This document shows, one piece after another, positions 52,701 through 63,157 of a stretch of 64,000 nucleotides of DNA. Under the pieces are notes generated by a model. It searched no databases, was not told where the DNA came from, and was given only the letters and a program-made list of their open reading frames with translations. This DNA comes from Pelargonium tetragonum (lineage: Eukaryota; Streptophyta; Magnoliopsida; Geraniales; Geraniaceae): assembly GCA_036897445.1 (NCBI GenBank), contig JAYMTL010000004.1, positions 186,001-250,000 of the forward strand. Direction: 5' to 3'. Within the stretch, counting starts at the first letter, position 1. Every line of letters begins with the position of its first letter. Made by a program: the position numbers and the translations under genes.

Positions 52701-53110
52701 GAAGGCCCTTGCCTTGTTAGTCTTTTATCTCTTGTAAACCTAAACTCAGCAACTTTATTCACATTATTTACGTCTTGAATTCCTAAGATATTTTATCTGT
52801 GTACCTTTCTCTTTTTAATACCTATCTTATCCTCGATACCTAACTTATAACCCGGTATACTTATAAATTCTACCCCTCCTATAGCATCAACTACTAAAAA
52901 CCCTATACCTATTGCTAACTATTATACTTTTTAAATTACTTTACTATCTAAAACTAAGAAAACGAATACTAATAAATAAAGAAAAATACAATAAGACAAT
53001 AACAACAAGAGAGGACTCCCGTTCCTATAAAGCGAATAAAAGGCTATTAGAAACTCCTATCAAGAAAGGTAGACTAATACTAAATAGAAAGTAAAGAAAG
53101 ACAGAAGACT
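52700..53110 (+). pseudogene. Leader plus 60-codon basic frame, family member
   Basis: CTATAC/ACTAACT-rich leader DNA runs into a frame at 52912-53094. The frame begins at TTG with a hydrophobic start (LTIILFKLLYYLK), then becomes basic, with TITTREDSRSYKANKRLL and ETPIKKGRLILNRK at the end. The DNA at 53012-53058 resembles 62983-63020: an AGAGGA..CTCC box, then CCTATAA, AATA and TTAGAAAC in the same order. TPIKKG parallels ISPKKG at 49081 and 54338. Of the islands it has the longest start-to-stop basic frame. Whether it encodes a protein is unknown. Confidence 0.4.
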
Positions 53111-53315
53111 TAAGGAATTTCTGGTACTCATAACTATTAAATAAAGTCTTAGTAAGTACAACCATATTCATTTCAATAATAGCAAACCTAATTATAAGGC
53201 CATTTAAAAGCCAAAAAAAGAAGGTATCCGGGATAAGGTAATATAAAAAGGGGGTTTTATGTTATGTATTTTATCTCTAATCTTACAAGACCTCGAATAA
53301 TTGAGTTTTTAATGA

Positions 53316-53505
53316 AAAGGTAAAGCTAAGATTAAGAAAGGCAAGTTAAAATAGCAGCTGTCAAGATACAGAATATTAAGAGTAAGGCTCGTAAGAAACA
53401 AGTTACAGGTATTCTCACTCAAAAAAAGGTATACAGAATAAGGTTAAGAAAGCTGATAGTACACTATTTAGAAGTAAGCAAGCTAATGAGGGTAGCTGTA
53501 AGTAA
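53316..53505 (+). pseudogene. Lys-rich island with KIQ/SKARKKQV modules in several frames
   Basis: Three short frames follow each other. KGKAKIKKGKLK runs from 53316. AAVKIQNIKSKARKKQVTG runs from 53354. SKKGIQNKVKKADS then STLFRSKQANEGSCK and a stop ends at 53505. KIQ-(x)-SKARK matches 63071-63109 with a 6-base, in-frame difference in spacing. SKARKKQV matches ALKAHKKQV at 54469-54495. The frame changes suggest a once continuous basic coding sequence that has decayed. No start or signal is recognised. Confidence 0.5.
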
Positions 53506-53639
53506 AATCAAGCAGGCTTGCCTTAGGGTTCCCTTTTTTAAAAGTTACTTAGAAGGATATGCCCTTTACTTTGTCTTACTATTTGTTCTATCTTTGTTTA
53601 GGAGTTTTCTAATTAATTTCTAGGATTCCTTGTTATTAG

Positions 53640-53880
53640 TTTAAAAACTCTTTTGAATCAAGCTGTAATTACAATAGTTACAATAGATAGAACTACAATA
53701 CCAATAAAAAAAATCTATATATATACTGACTAGACTACTTACTGCTAGTAGGGAGTCTAGTTCCTAATAAAAAGAGTCGAGCGGGGAATACAGTACAATG
53801 GCTACAGGGAGAGTCCCTAGAAGAGTAGTACAGCTCAAGGGTATGATACAGAGGATACAGAGTAAGAAGAATAAGTAAGT
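53640..53880 (+). repeat. Leader block plus short IQ/Lys piece
   Basis: ATTACAATAGTTACAATAGA-type words with ACTACAATACC and TATATATATAC form the leader. It is followed by GAATACAGTACAATGGCTAC and then a frame at 53843-53878 reading MIQRIQSKKNK and a stop. The IQ-(x)-IQSKK piece is a shorter form of KIQNIKSKARKK at 53363. This is the clearest leader-then-basic arrangement on the plus strand. Confidence 0.4.
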
Positions 53881-54199
53881 CAAAAAGAAGTTTTATGAGA
53901 TTAGAACCCTTGCAGCTAATGTGTTCTGCCCTCTCTAGCTTTGGAGTTACTGTATTTTCTGGTTTAGGAAACCTAGGCTAAAGTCATTTGTCTCTCTTTC
54001 TTTCTAGAACGAAGGTTAAAGTCTGTTTTCTTGTTTGTGTTCCTGTGTTTCCAATTCTGAATAATTAAAGAGACTTTAAAAGTCTAAATAACTGAAGCTA
54101 GAGTCTTATGTTTCCGGTAAAGGCAAGCTAGAGCTAAGGCTGACGAAGTTAGAGTTTTCCCCTATTCTAAGGATTGATTAAGCTATCTATAAAGCTAAA

Positions 54200-54418
54200 A
54201 AAGTAAGAAAGTCATGCTCCTCCGTTTCAAGTCTCTGATTCTGGTTAATAAGGAAATGGCTGCGTTAGAGCCTTTACTCACTGATTGATGAAATTGTAAT
54301 TACGGGTTTTCTTGCACAAGGTAGGGCTCTTAAGAAGGGTGTCTCTCCTAAGAAAGGTACGGCTAAGAGGAAAGCTGGTACAGCTCTTAAGAAGAAACAT
54401 GGTATCAAAGATAAATAA
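54200..54418 (+). pseudogene. Best-preserved Lys-rich family piece (VITGF + SPKK modules)
   Basis: A frame open from 54269 to TAA at 54416-54418 reads IDEIVITGFLAQGRALKKG, then VSPKKGTAKRKAG and TALKKKHGIKDK. DNA at 54326-54366 matches the reverse complement of 60151-60191 at 37 of 41 bases. DNA at 54293-54321 resembles 63199-63227. In the preceding frame LILVNKEMAALEPLL ends at a stop just before. The basic tail is like H1 or HU-tail proteins. The VITGF part recalls the region before the beta-arm of bacterial HU (K-V-x-L-T-G-F-G), an analogy based on five residues only. Confidence 0.5.
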
Positions 54419-54693
54419 GCGAATCTACTAGCTATGAGTCAGAAACAGATACAGCAGATAGAGATCTAGCTCTTAAGGCTCACAAGAAACAGGTATGTAT
54501 AAAAGAGGAATAAGAATATAGCTATGATGAATGAGATACAGAGTTAGGCAAGAGGAAAGCTTCCGGTTTTGTTAAGACAAAAGAAGTGCAGATAGAGAAA
54601 GCGATTGGAGGTTTGGGTAAGAGTATGATGAAACATGTTATGGAGTTGATGGTTTATAGGGCTCTTGTGTTCCTTTGTTTCGCTTTTTTCTAA
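54419..54693 (+). pseudogene. Continuation of Lys-rich island
   Basis: Around 54445-54500 the sequence contains KQIQQIE and, in the next frame, DLALKAHKKQVCIKEE. A frame open from 54535 to TAA at 54691-54693 reads DTELGKRKASGFVKTKEVQ, then IEKAIGGLGKSMMKHVMELM and a hydrophobic end. KASGFVK.KEVQIEKA looks protein-like, but the frame lacks a start and follows directly on a stop. A 13-mer at 54662-54674 recurs at 62372-62384. Confidence 0.4.
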
Positions 54694-57600
54694 AGTCTTA
54701 AGTAAGGGGTATATTAACAAAAAGGGGAGGTGCGCGCTTTCACATTCCTATCAATTCCTAACCTAATAAGCCTTAAATTAGTAAATAAGGAAAGGAATCT
54801 CTTAACCTAAAAAAGGGAGGAATTCCTTATTTGGAGTTTATATCTCTAGACTTAGTTAGAAAGGTTAGAAGTTTTAAAAGCCTTGGATTTTGCAAAGGAA
54901 AGGTTTCAAGTCAAGTATAGAAGTGAATTTCTTAGCTAGTTTAAATTAAAGGAATTTGACAAGTTAAGTAGGTCTACTAAAGTCTAGCTGCTTGAGAGGC
55001 TCTAAGAAAGAATGAAAGGAGTTTCAAATAAATAGTTTTACAAGAAAAAGACTTTACAAAAGGTTAAACTAAAGGGTTTCCGTTTAAGGATTTCGAGTAA
55101 GAAAAGTTTCAATAATGGGGGTAGAACCAGGTACAGGGTTATAGGTTCTGCTTTAATACGAATACTGTAGATCAAAAGTACAAGTAAGCGGATAGTCTTT
55201 CCTTTATAAATGAAGTTCCCGGGCATTCTTTATTTCTATGTTTCGGGGTATTTCTACACCAATGAGGGGTAAACCTTTAGCAAGCTTCTTTTTTAGCCCG
55301 TAAAATTACAAAAAATTTGTTTTTCCAAAAAGGAGCTCTTGGGAGTTAATCCTGTGTGATGTATTTACAATCTACCTAAATGAACTAAGGGACACTTTCT
55401 GAGTCCTATATAAGCTAAAACCCCATTTTATATATAAGAGAAATAGCACGGATACACTTTCCTAAGCAATGCCATAAAGACTTCCATTTAGCAAGTGATA
55501 TAACTTTCCTTCTATTTTGATCCTCGTTATAGTTCATACTGGGTTTCCTACATCAAAGCAAGTAGCGCCCTGTTTATTGGGATATTCTCCTCTTAAATTC
55601 CTTTAACAAGGCCTAAAGACCCGTCTGATAGTATACCCGTTACTTCTCATATCCTCGGGAATCCAAATATTATATAAAAGGTTTCTCGAGTTGAGCTGTG
55701 TATTAAAGCTTACCCGGACTGGAGAAGGGAAACCCCGTTTAATCTTTAAAAAGAAAACTTTAAAATCTCCAAGCAACTCCTTAACTCCTTACTAGGTACT
55801 CATTTAAACTACAAAAAGCGGGTCTCTTACTTAATAGAAAAGACTAAGATATCTTGTACCTTGGTACGTTAAGCGCTCCTCTTAGAAAACTTCGTTACTT
55901 GTCTTAGTATCAAAACAGGGCGAGTCTCCTCGAATTCTTCAAAATCACGGGTTTTTAGAAAAAAGGGTAAGCTCGACCTAAGCGAAATCTAACAAGGTAA
56001 ACTTCGAAAGTATTAGACAAAAAAACTCGGACTACTAAGACCCAAAAAAGAATTTATATTCTCAGAAGAACTTGGACGGGGGAGGGGTTAATCCATCCGA
56101 GGAAGTTTTTAAATAGACCCGAGATATAATTGATCCCAAAGTTATAAGTATACCCATTCCCAAAAGATAAGAATAAAAACCCTTTACGATCCCGGAAACC
56201 CCGTTCTTGCGTAATGATAGCTAAGCTAATAGTTAATCTCTATAAAGGGAACCCTAAAAAAGTAAGGGGATTAAACAGTATAAACCAACACCCGTGGGAG
56301 CTTTTCTGGACTAAACTAAAGATAAATAGGCAACCTTGCGCTTTTTGCGAGCAGAAGCTCGGTAATTTCCAAAAAATTAGTACTTTGGCTTAGAAACACA
56401 AGAGTCTACTTCGTTCAAAGAATCCCGTTTTTCTTTTACTTATAAAGGATTTCCTCTATATAGAAATAGAAGGAATTAGAAGCAAGGCATTCTGGTAAGA
56501 GAACTCAAGTTAAAGTTTTTTTGGTTTGTAGGTTATGGTGTAAAGGCTTACTGTGCTAAGACTCTTGTGCAAATCCCTCCCTTCGCTTCGCTACAGTCAG
56601 AATGACGTACTATACTTATTAAGTTTGTATCCTCTTTTAATGATAAGAAGAATCTATTTTAATTTAAATTAACAACTAAAAAATCTAATAGAACACCTAT
56701 CCTAACTAAGAACTAAGACTCCTATACTTCCTAATAAAGCACCAAACAGGTACTATAAAGAATAAGAATCTTGCTTTTATAATTTTAAATAAAAAATCTC
56801 AAAAGTTTATAGACAAAGCAGTTCTAGATCCGGTATTCCCAATTCCTAAGGGAACTTAATAGGAGGCCCACTCATTAAAGGGGTCTCTAAAAAAAGGGTA
56901 TTCCATCAAAATTAGAAATTCCCAAAAATTTAGGTCTCTTCGGGACTGCTTTATAAAATACGCAAATAAGCAAAATTGACTTAACTAAATACTAATAGTG
57001 GAAGACTCCTTTAAGTTACAAATTTGTCAGAACCTATACTTTTGAGGCTTACTGGATTTCCTATTTTTCTAAGAGTTTTTTTTACAGGTAAGCGTTTCTC
57101 TTGCGTGAAAGATTTTTTTGTAGCTTTAGCTTAAAAAGCCCCGTTCATACTTGCTCTTTTTTCTTTTTACCATCTATACTGAGTGGTAAGTGATATCTAC
57201 TGTAAACCCCCCTTTTAGTCGGGCAAGGCTGGGGGAGGACCTTTTTTAGATATTTTAAGAGCAAAGCTTCATACTAAATTTCTTGCCAGTGGGTCTTCAT
57301 CCGCATCCGCTTTATGGGCTAGATTCTTATATTCTGATAACTATTATTAGATGTCGGCAAGTTTTATACTCTAAATCAACACTTTATTCTATTCTGCGCG
57401 AAGTTTTCAGAGGGAGCCTTTTTCCCTTAAGGAGGTTTTTAATTCTGAATAATACTATAGGTAGTCTGTCAAATAAAAATATCTTTCGAAATTTAAAGTC
57501 AAGTTTTCCTGTAGTAACACGAATTTTTTACAGATCTCTATAGGTTTTTAGGGTACTTAATTTATAATCTAGAGGCAGTTGCGTGTCAATTTGCTGAAGA

Positions 57601-59056
57601 AGAGAAGTCCTGATTTATATATTGCTTAATAAGTTTAGATTTTCTTTAGTTTGGTATGAAATTGGATGCGTTTTTTATAATATAGGTGATTCTTGTACTC
57701 ATCACTTAGATAAGCTTAGAAATTTGTGGGATTGTAAACCCGTGGAGTTTTTTAGTAGGTATCCGGGCTAGTATTGCTTTTTTGTTCCTTTTTGATACTC
57801 CTTTATTTTTAAACTTTGTAATGCCGTAGTTGTACTTTATGCCTTATTTTACAAGGGTGAGTCTACCTCGATATGTATGCGCCAGTCTCGGGGAATTCTC
57901 TATAAAAAAGCACAGCAAATCTTCAAAAAAGCTTAATAAAGGTATTCTCAATAAAAGTATCCTACTAGCTCCTTCCTAGCAATAGCGTATACCCCGCATA
58001 TATCTAACACAAAATAAAGCTAGACAGAGAAAGTAAACTAAAAAAAGCAATACAAGCGGTGCTATGCTACGAGTATGAACATAGGGAGTACGCAATATCA
58101 CGGGGGTTACTATTAATCTCGACTTAGCATGCTTATGAATAAAGAATAAAGGTATTAGATAAACTACAAGAGCTTCTTCCTTACTCTAACCGGGGTATTA
58201 GAGCATTGAAGCCCTTCTCTATTGCACAGCTCTATCTCTAAGCTATGACTTATTACCCATTTGCTAACTTAATTGACTAGACTGAATCGTAGCTAGGAAG
58301 ATTCTTCGGGTTTTCCACTTTAAGGTTTCCTATGGGTCTTGTATATACGGGTTTATAAGACGTTTCCAACAAAGAAAGTTTGTATTTTTAGGGTTAGGGT
58401 GTATATATCGCTGTAAACAAGATACTGGTAAAGTCTAATTTTGAAGAAGTCTGGTTCCTTGTACAGGTGACTAAAAATTTCTTCTGGTATACTCTACAGA
58501 AATCCCCTAAAATTTCGCTTATCCGGCGTCCTTATAAGGATTTTATAAACAAGCTCGGTTAGTATAGTTTTCAAAATGAAAGCTCTCACAAGTCTCTTAT
58601 TAACCCCGGAGTTTAGGAAAAAAACTCATGTAGAAATATAAAGCATATAAAGGGGACACTTGTTAATTCATTAGTCGATAGGAGGCCCCAGAACTTAGAT
58701 TTGCCAGCTTAGGGTACTAATTTGGGTAGTACATTTCAAGCCTTTCCTTTCATATCTTTTGGAATCTGAATCACTCACGTACGGTTTCCCTTATATTATA
58801 GATCAATCTTTCCTAATTCTACTCTAAAAGAAGTAAGCAATACAGAGACAATCCAAAATCTCCTTCATATTTACTAACTTATATCTATCAGCTCTGGGTC
58901 TTTTCTAACTAGAACGCTGGGCAACAAGGAAACCGGCTTATTTAGAAGTAGGAAAAGCCTCTTTGACTTTCACTTTAGTTCTTTATACTCCTAAAATAGC
59001 TCCTTATGGAATTGGAAACCCGGAAACAAAGGAACCTTATTACGCCCCACGAGCAT
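54694..59056. other. Gene-free background with one leader-like stretch
   Basis: No gene is supported. Frames at 55038-55226 (-) and 57283-57543 (+, 86 codons) fit chance. At 56573-56605 CCCTTCGCTTCGCTACAG is followed by TCAGAATGACG. Words of this kind occur in dispersed short repeats of some bacterial and algal organelle genomes, but only one copy is clear here. The stretch 56640-56770 has leader-like CTAATA/ACTAAG words. A weak LNKGILNKSIL piece lies near 57930-57975. Confidence 0.55.
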
Positions 59057-59345
59057 CTACTTCTTACTTGCTTTTGTAGCTTTCTTTGTAATACTTTTTA
59101 GAACTATACCTTGTTTCATACTCCTACTCTCTACAAGTATCCTAGGAGTTATACCTTTCTCCTACGACTCCCTGTATTTTTATAGCTTTGGTCTTAGTCC
59201 TTGTTGTCTCTACCTTACAGTTCTTCCCTATAGCCCCTGTAGTTTCTCCTCTTCCCACTACTCCTATAGCTTCTGTTCCTGTTCCCGCTATTGCTAAGTC
59301 AAGTAAGTCAGCAGCTCCTTCTAAAACAAGAAATATAAAGAACAA
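59057..59345 (-). pseudogene. Minus-strand basic-protein-like sequence in two frames
   Basis: Reading down the minus strand, a frame from 59345 to 59142 starts hydrophobic (FFIFLVLEGAADLLDLAIAG), then becomes polar and basic (GRGETTGAIGKNCKVE, TTRTKTKAIKIQGVVGE). A second frame, 59158-59057, overlaps its end and reads KGITPRILVESRSMKQG, then IVLKSITKKATKASKK and a stop. KGITP parallels KGISP at 54338 and 60175. Together the two frames cover about 95 codons of a plausible basic protein with one frame change. It is the longest member of the family. The product is not recognised. Confidence 0.45.
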
Positions 59346-59430
59346 TACCCATATGCTATACTAATAGATAATAGATAAAGTAACTAATACAATAAAATTG
59401 ATACAATATACAATAAAAGTAAAGTTTTCT
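59346..59430 (-). repeat. Leader-type block before the minus-strand piece
   Basis: AATAGATAATAGATAAAG, ACTAATACAATAAAATTG and ATACAATATACAATAAAAG words fill this stretch, immediately upstream (minus sense) of the basic frame ending at 59057. The words are written here in plus-strand sense. Confidence 0.35.
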
Positions 59431-60119
59431 ATCTCAGCGAAAAATCCAAAGACTGACCGGCCCCGCTAAGGACTAAGCTTTCCCAAATAACTTGTACCAA
59501 ATGTAAACTAACAAAAGGAATTAAACCCTGTTTACTTATCTACGAATCCGCTTAGCGCTATACTTGCACTTGACTTAACCTAAACTTTATTCTTTTATAT
59601 ATTTTATTTACTCTGGATTCCTAAAAGCCCTTGAACCTATATCCTGTCTTTATAATCTTTATAATAAATACCCTTCTTCATAACTTATAGCTTATGCGTA
59701 ATACCCAGACCTCCTAAAATGCAAATAAATATCAGGGAACTTTAATTGTCTCGTAAACCTAGCATTAGACTTAAATAAAATATCCAAAACTAATACTAAA
59801 CTCTTATTAATTCCTCGATAGGCTTAATTAAGGATATAGCCGTCAAAACTGATATTTAATAGCCCGCTATACCCTGGCTTTTCTCTTTAACGAAACAAGT
59901 CTAATACATTCTAAGTAAATCCTTTTCCCATAAACCAAAAAAAGCACTCACGACAACAAAGATAGATTCCTTATAAATTCTATCAGAGAACCTAGGAGCA
60001 TTTACGTGCCTTAAAACGCCATTCAGTGTATCCATTGTATACCCCTTTTAACATCCGTTTCCTATTTCAGTATTTACTTTTTCCTATGAGCTAAACCTAA
60101 ACTCTTTTTATTTTAGTAG

Positions 60120-60278
60120 CTAAAATTCTCTTATAATATAACAACCTGCTTTAGCCGTACCTGTCTTAGGAGAGATACCTTTCTTGAGAGCTATACTTCT
60201 CTTAGTCTTAGCAGTAATCCGTACCTTTTTCTTTTCTTTTTCTGCATAAAAGGAGAGAGCTTCTCGGATTAAGGAGCC
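60120..60278 (-). pseudogene. Minus-strand Lys-rich piece, close copy of 54326-54366
   Basis: A minus-strand frame open for 52 codons (60278 to a stop at 60122-60120) reads GSLIREALSFYAEKEKKK, then VRITAKTKRSIALKKGIS and PKTGTAKAG. The part at 60191-60151 matches 54326-54366 at 37 of 41 bases. The four differences fall as two silent third-position changes, Val/Ile and Lys/Thr in this frame, which is what former coding sequence would show. There is no ATG. TAKxKR and KTGTAKAG are typical of very basic nucleic-acid-binding tails, by composition only. Confidence 0.5.
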
Positions 60279-60459
60279 TTAGGGATGGTAGGTTAGGAGC
60301 TATAGGCTATAGGATGGGGGGAGGATAATGTACCTATAGTTTAGTTTATTGAGCACGCATGCACTATAACCCCCACCACTTGACTTATCTGACCTAGACT
60401 TACTTGTTGCTTAAGCAGGAGCAGAGGCAGCAAGCACCTATTTTAGTATTAGTATTAGA

Positions 60460-60620
60460 GGAGGGGGTAAGAGCAGGAACACCAAGAAGTGTAGAAAAAA
60501 GATACGTGGGAGATTCTTATATACTGTTGTTATTGTTATTCCTTATTATATGTATTATGGTTGTAGTATTGTAGTTGTCTTATAGCTATAGTTAGTAATA
60601 GGTAGTATAAGATAAGGTGT
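60460..60620 (-). repeat. Leader-type block upstream of the 60.1-kb piece
   Basis: On the plus strand it reads TTGTTATTGTTATTCC, TTGTAGTATTGTAGTTG and TAGCTATAGTTAGTAATAG. On the minus strand this is the ACAACTACAATACTACAA leader, lying upstream of the Lys-rich frame that ends at 60120, about 180 bases away. Confidence 0.35.
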
Positions 60621-62936
60621 ATGGGTTAAGGGGTATTCTTAATTGCATTACCTCTTGTTCAATGGGTTTATCATATAGGGAGGGTAAGACCTTGGAAAGT
60701 AAGGATACACTCTTACCGAAATTTGTAGTTATAAAAACTTCGAAGATCGATCTCCAGTAGTAAAACTCTCTCAATGCCTGCCCCTTAATAAAACTCTAAC
60801 TACCAAACGGGTCCGCAGCTACAAGGAATGCCGGAGACTCAAAGTTCCTTTCAGGGGTCTTTATTAATATTAAGTATAAAGAGGAACTTTTCTTAAAACC
60901 TCATACAAGCTAAAGTAATATCCTTAGCCAATCAACAAACCCTATAAAGGAAGAGTCCTGTGCTGAATCGAGGATCCGTATTAAAAAAAAATCCAATTAA
61001 ACTTTTGTAAAAAGCCTTTAATATACTAAAGGGCAATACTTAGCAAATTCCTAATAGGGACACAACTTCTAAACGGGTTATAAACTCTTTTTGAAATACT
61101 GGAAACAGGTTTTCCTTCTCCTTAACTTCTGGAGAATTGTGTTCTATTTCTAAGAATTCTAGGGGTATTACAATAAAGTAAAGAAAGATAAACCAGTCGA
61201 TCTATGCAAGGGAAAATCCTAAAAGCTTATTATAATTAGAGTAAATCTAAGGAAACGCGGTATCCGGCAGCAGTAACTGATAAAGGATTTGATGAAAATA
61301 CAGGAGCAAAAAAGCTGCGTAAAGTCGGGTAGGTAACAAGTACGGGGTTTACACAAGAATGTTTTCTATTTCTCGTCTTCTTTTTCTTTATAATTATATT
61401 GATGCTGGAGTATATCTCCACCAAGTGTAAAACTTCACTATATTGCGGGAATAGCGCCCTTTAGCCCTGGATCATACTTCTTGGGCTCTTACGAAATTAC
61501 ATATGTCTAAGGGATCCCCGCCTTTGTATTTGTTTTCATTTCTTTAGTAGGTGCGCGGTGTTAGAATTTTTTGGACGCGGTATTACAAACAGGTTATAAC
61601 TAAAAAGGGAAACTTTTTATTATAGGACCCCCGAGTTCTTGTTAGGGCTCTTTTAGCTACTATTTTTTACAGTTAATAGTACATCTTTTTTGGGTAGAGG
61701 CAAGCTAGAAGGCAGGATTTTTAAGTGCAAGCGTAACACCCGGATTAAAATGAAATCTCTCTCTTTCCGAAACCCTGGGTTTATATAAGTTTCTGGCTTA
61801 AGAAGTCTACGGTTAACTAAAAATTTAGATTTTATGAACTGTGCGCCTATTTATGACAACAAGTATTCTTATTAAGGGGATCCGTGGGTCCTTGGCTTAT
61901 ATCCAAATCAAACTACCGGACAGAAACTACTTGAGTCAACTACCTTCCTTAACTTTTATATTATAATAGAGAATCCGGGTAGAAAGGCAACCCAACTCAA
62001 GATTTTAAAGGAGTTTTGACTTCGGGGCATAAGGGTTAGCCAGTGGATGCTAGCTTGACTAAATTTGTCTTCATTTTATAGAGTCTTAACTTATTCAGCC
62101 GCCAAGTTTGCTGCGCTACAAAGCAAGGAAAAAGCAGAACAAAAAGAATTTTTATCAAATCAATTAGTCACACTCATTTAGATATTTTTATGTTTATCTT
62201 CCTAATATCTGGGACGCAAAAATCATCACAGAAGTGAGAAGTTCTAACTCTCATATTAAAGTGGATCAACACGAGCATATGAGGACTTCTAAAAAGGAAG
62301 TCTCTAGTCAGATCAGAGTAAGGAATTTCCGTTAAAGTTGAAGCAGTTTTGTAGCTATGTAGTAAAGGCTACTCTTGTGTTCCTCACCCTTGGGGTCTAC
62401 TTAATAATGGGGTAAATATTAAGAAATTGAGCAAGAAACCTAAACTAGGACTCCTTCTAGGGTGTATAATTCTAAAGCAATTCTTAGAGGTATTCCGTAT
62501 CGTTAGTAAAGTTATTTAGCAGAGTTTCCGCTTTTATTCGATTTGGGAGCGAGTCAAACTCCTTATTTAACTTATTTAAATAAACGGGTCAAGCCTAAAT
62601 GAATATATAAACAGGGATTCCACATACTAAAATAAAAAGGAAAAACTTCCTATTGGGTTTACTGTTTGAAATCGATTGGCTCCTTTTTAGGATTGGTAAA
62701 AGCTTCCTCCTTGCTTTCTCGAGCTCAACTAAAAGGGTCTTCCCCTGTAAAAGCAGAGCGTCCCTGTTGTTCTGTAGTGCTTACTTATTTGGGAAGTCCT
62801 AATGGATCTAGAATAAAGGGTTCTCTCTGTCCCGTTAAACCTCAAGTACAAAGTTTTTGGCACCCATAAGTAAACAGGGAGTTTTGACCCTATATCTAAG
62901 TTCTAAGGAAATGGATTAATAAGGAGTCTTTCTAAT
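60621..62936. other. Gene-free background
   Basis: No gene is supported. Frames at 60592-60774 (-), 61236-61424 (-) and 62666-62869 (+) have no recognisable motif. A short stretch at 62356-62384 resembles 56534-56568 and 54662-54674. Confidence 0.6.
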
Positions 62937-63157
62937 CCTAGAACATCTAATACAACTATATACTACTTACTATAACTAATAGAGGATACTCCTATAAGTA
63001 AATACAGCTCTTAGGAAACGGGATAGCTTAGAAAAGAGGGGCTGCAGAATGTCTTATCGCTCTGAAGAATAAGATACAGAAGGAGATTATGGCTTCCAAG
63101 GCTCGCAAGGTTAAGAGGCAAGACTCCGGAGAGTGCTTGTTTTTATTAATAAAGTAA
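62937..63157 (+). pseudogene. Leader plus Lys-rich KIQ/SKARK piece
   Basis: The leader (CTAATACAACTATATACTAC and ACTATAACTAATAG) is followed by AGAGGATACTCCTATAAG, a close relative of 53012 onward. A frame at 63053-63157 then reads LIALKNKIQKEIMASKARK, then VKRQDSGECLFLLIK and a stop. Here KIQKEIMASKARK corresponds to KIQNIKSKARK at 53363-53395, differing in length by six bases. No start or regulatory site is seen. Confidence 0.5.

Noticed and set aside
56573-56605. Bacterial or algal short palindromic repeat (CTTCGCTTCGCTACAG..TCAGAATGACG)
   Set aside because: Only one clear copy in the window; 23735-23755 is too different to count as a second.
58389-58401. Telomere-type TTAGGG repeats (also near 145-165)
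   Set aside because: Only two units at each place, with no array and no position at a sequence end.
58765-58790. Group II intron domain V (CTCACGTACGGTTT)
   Set aside because: The 5' strand of the domain V helix and the GAAA loop are absent upstream, and no intron-encoded reverse transcriptase is present.
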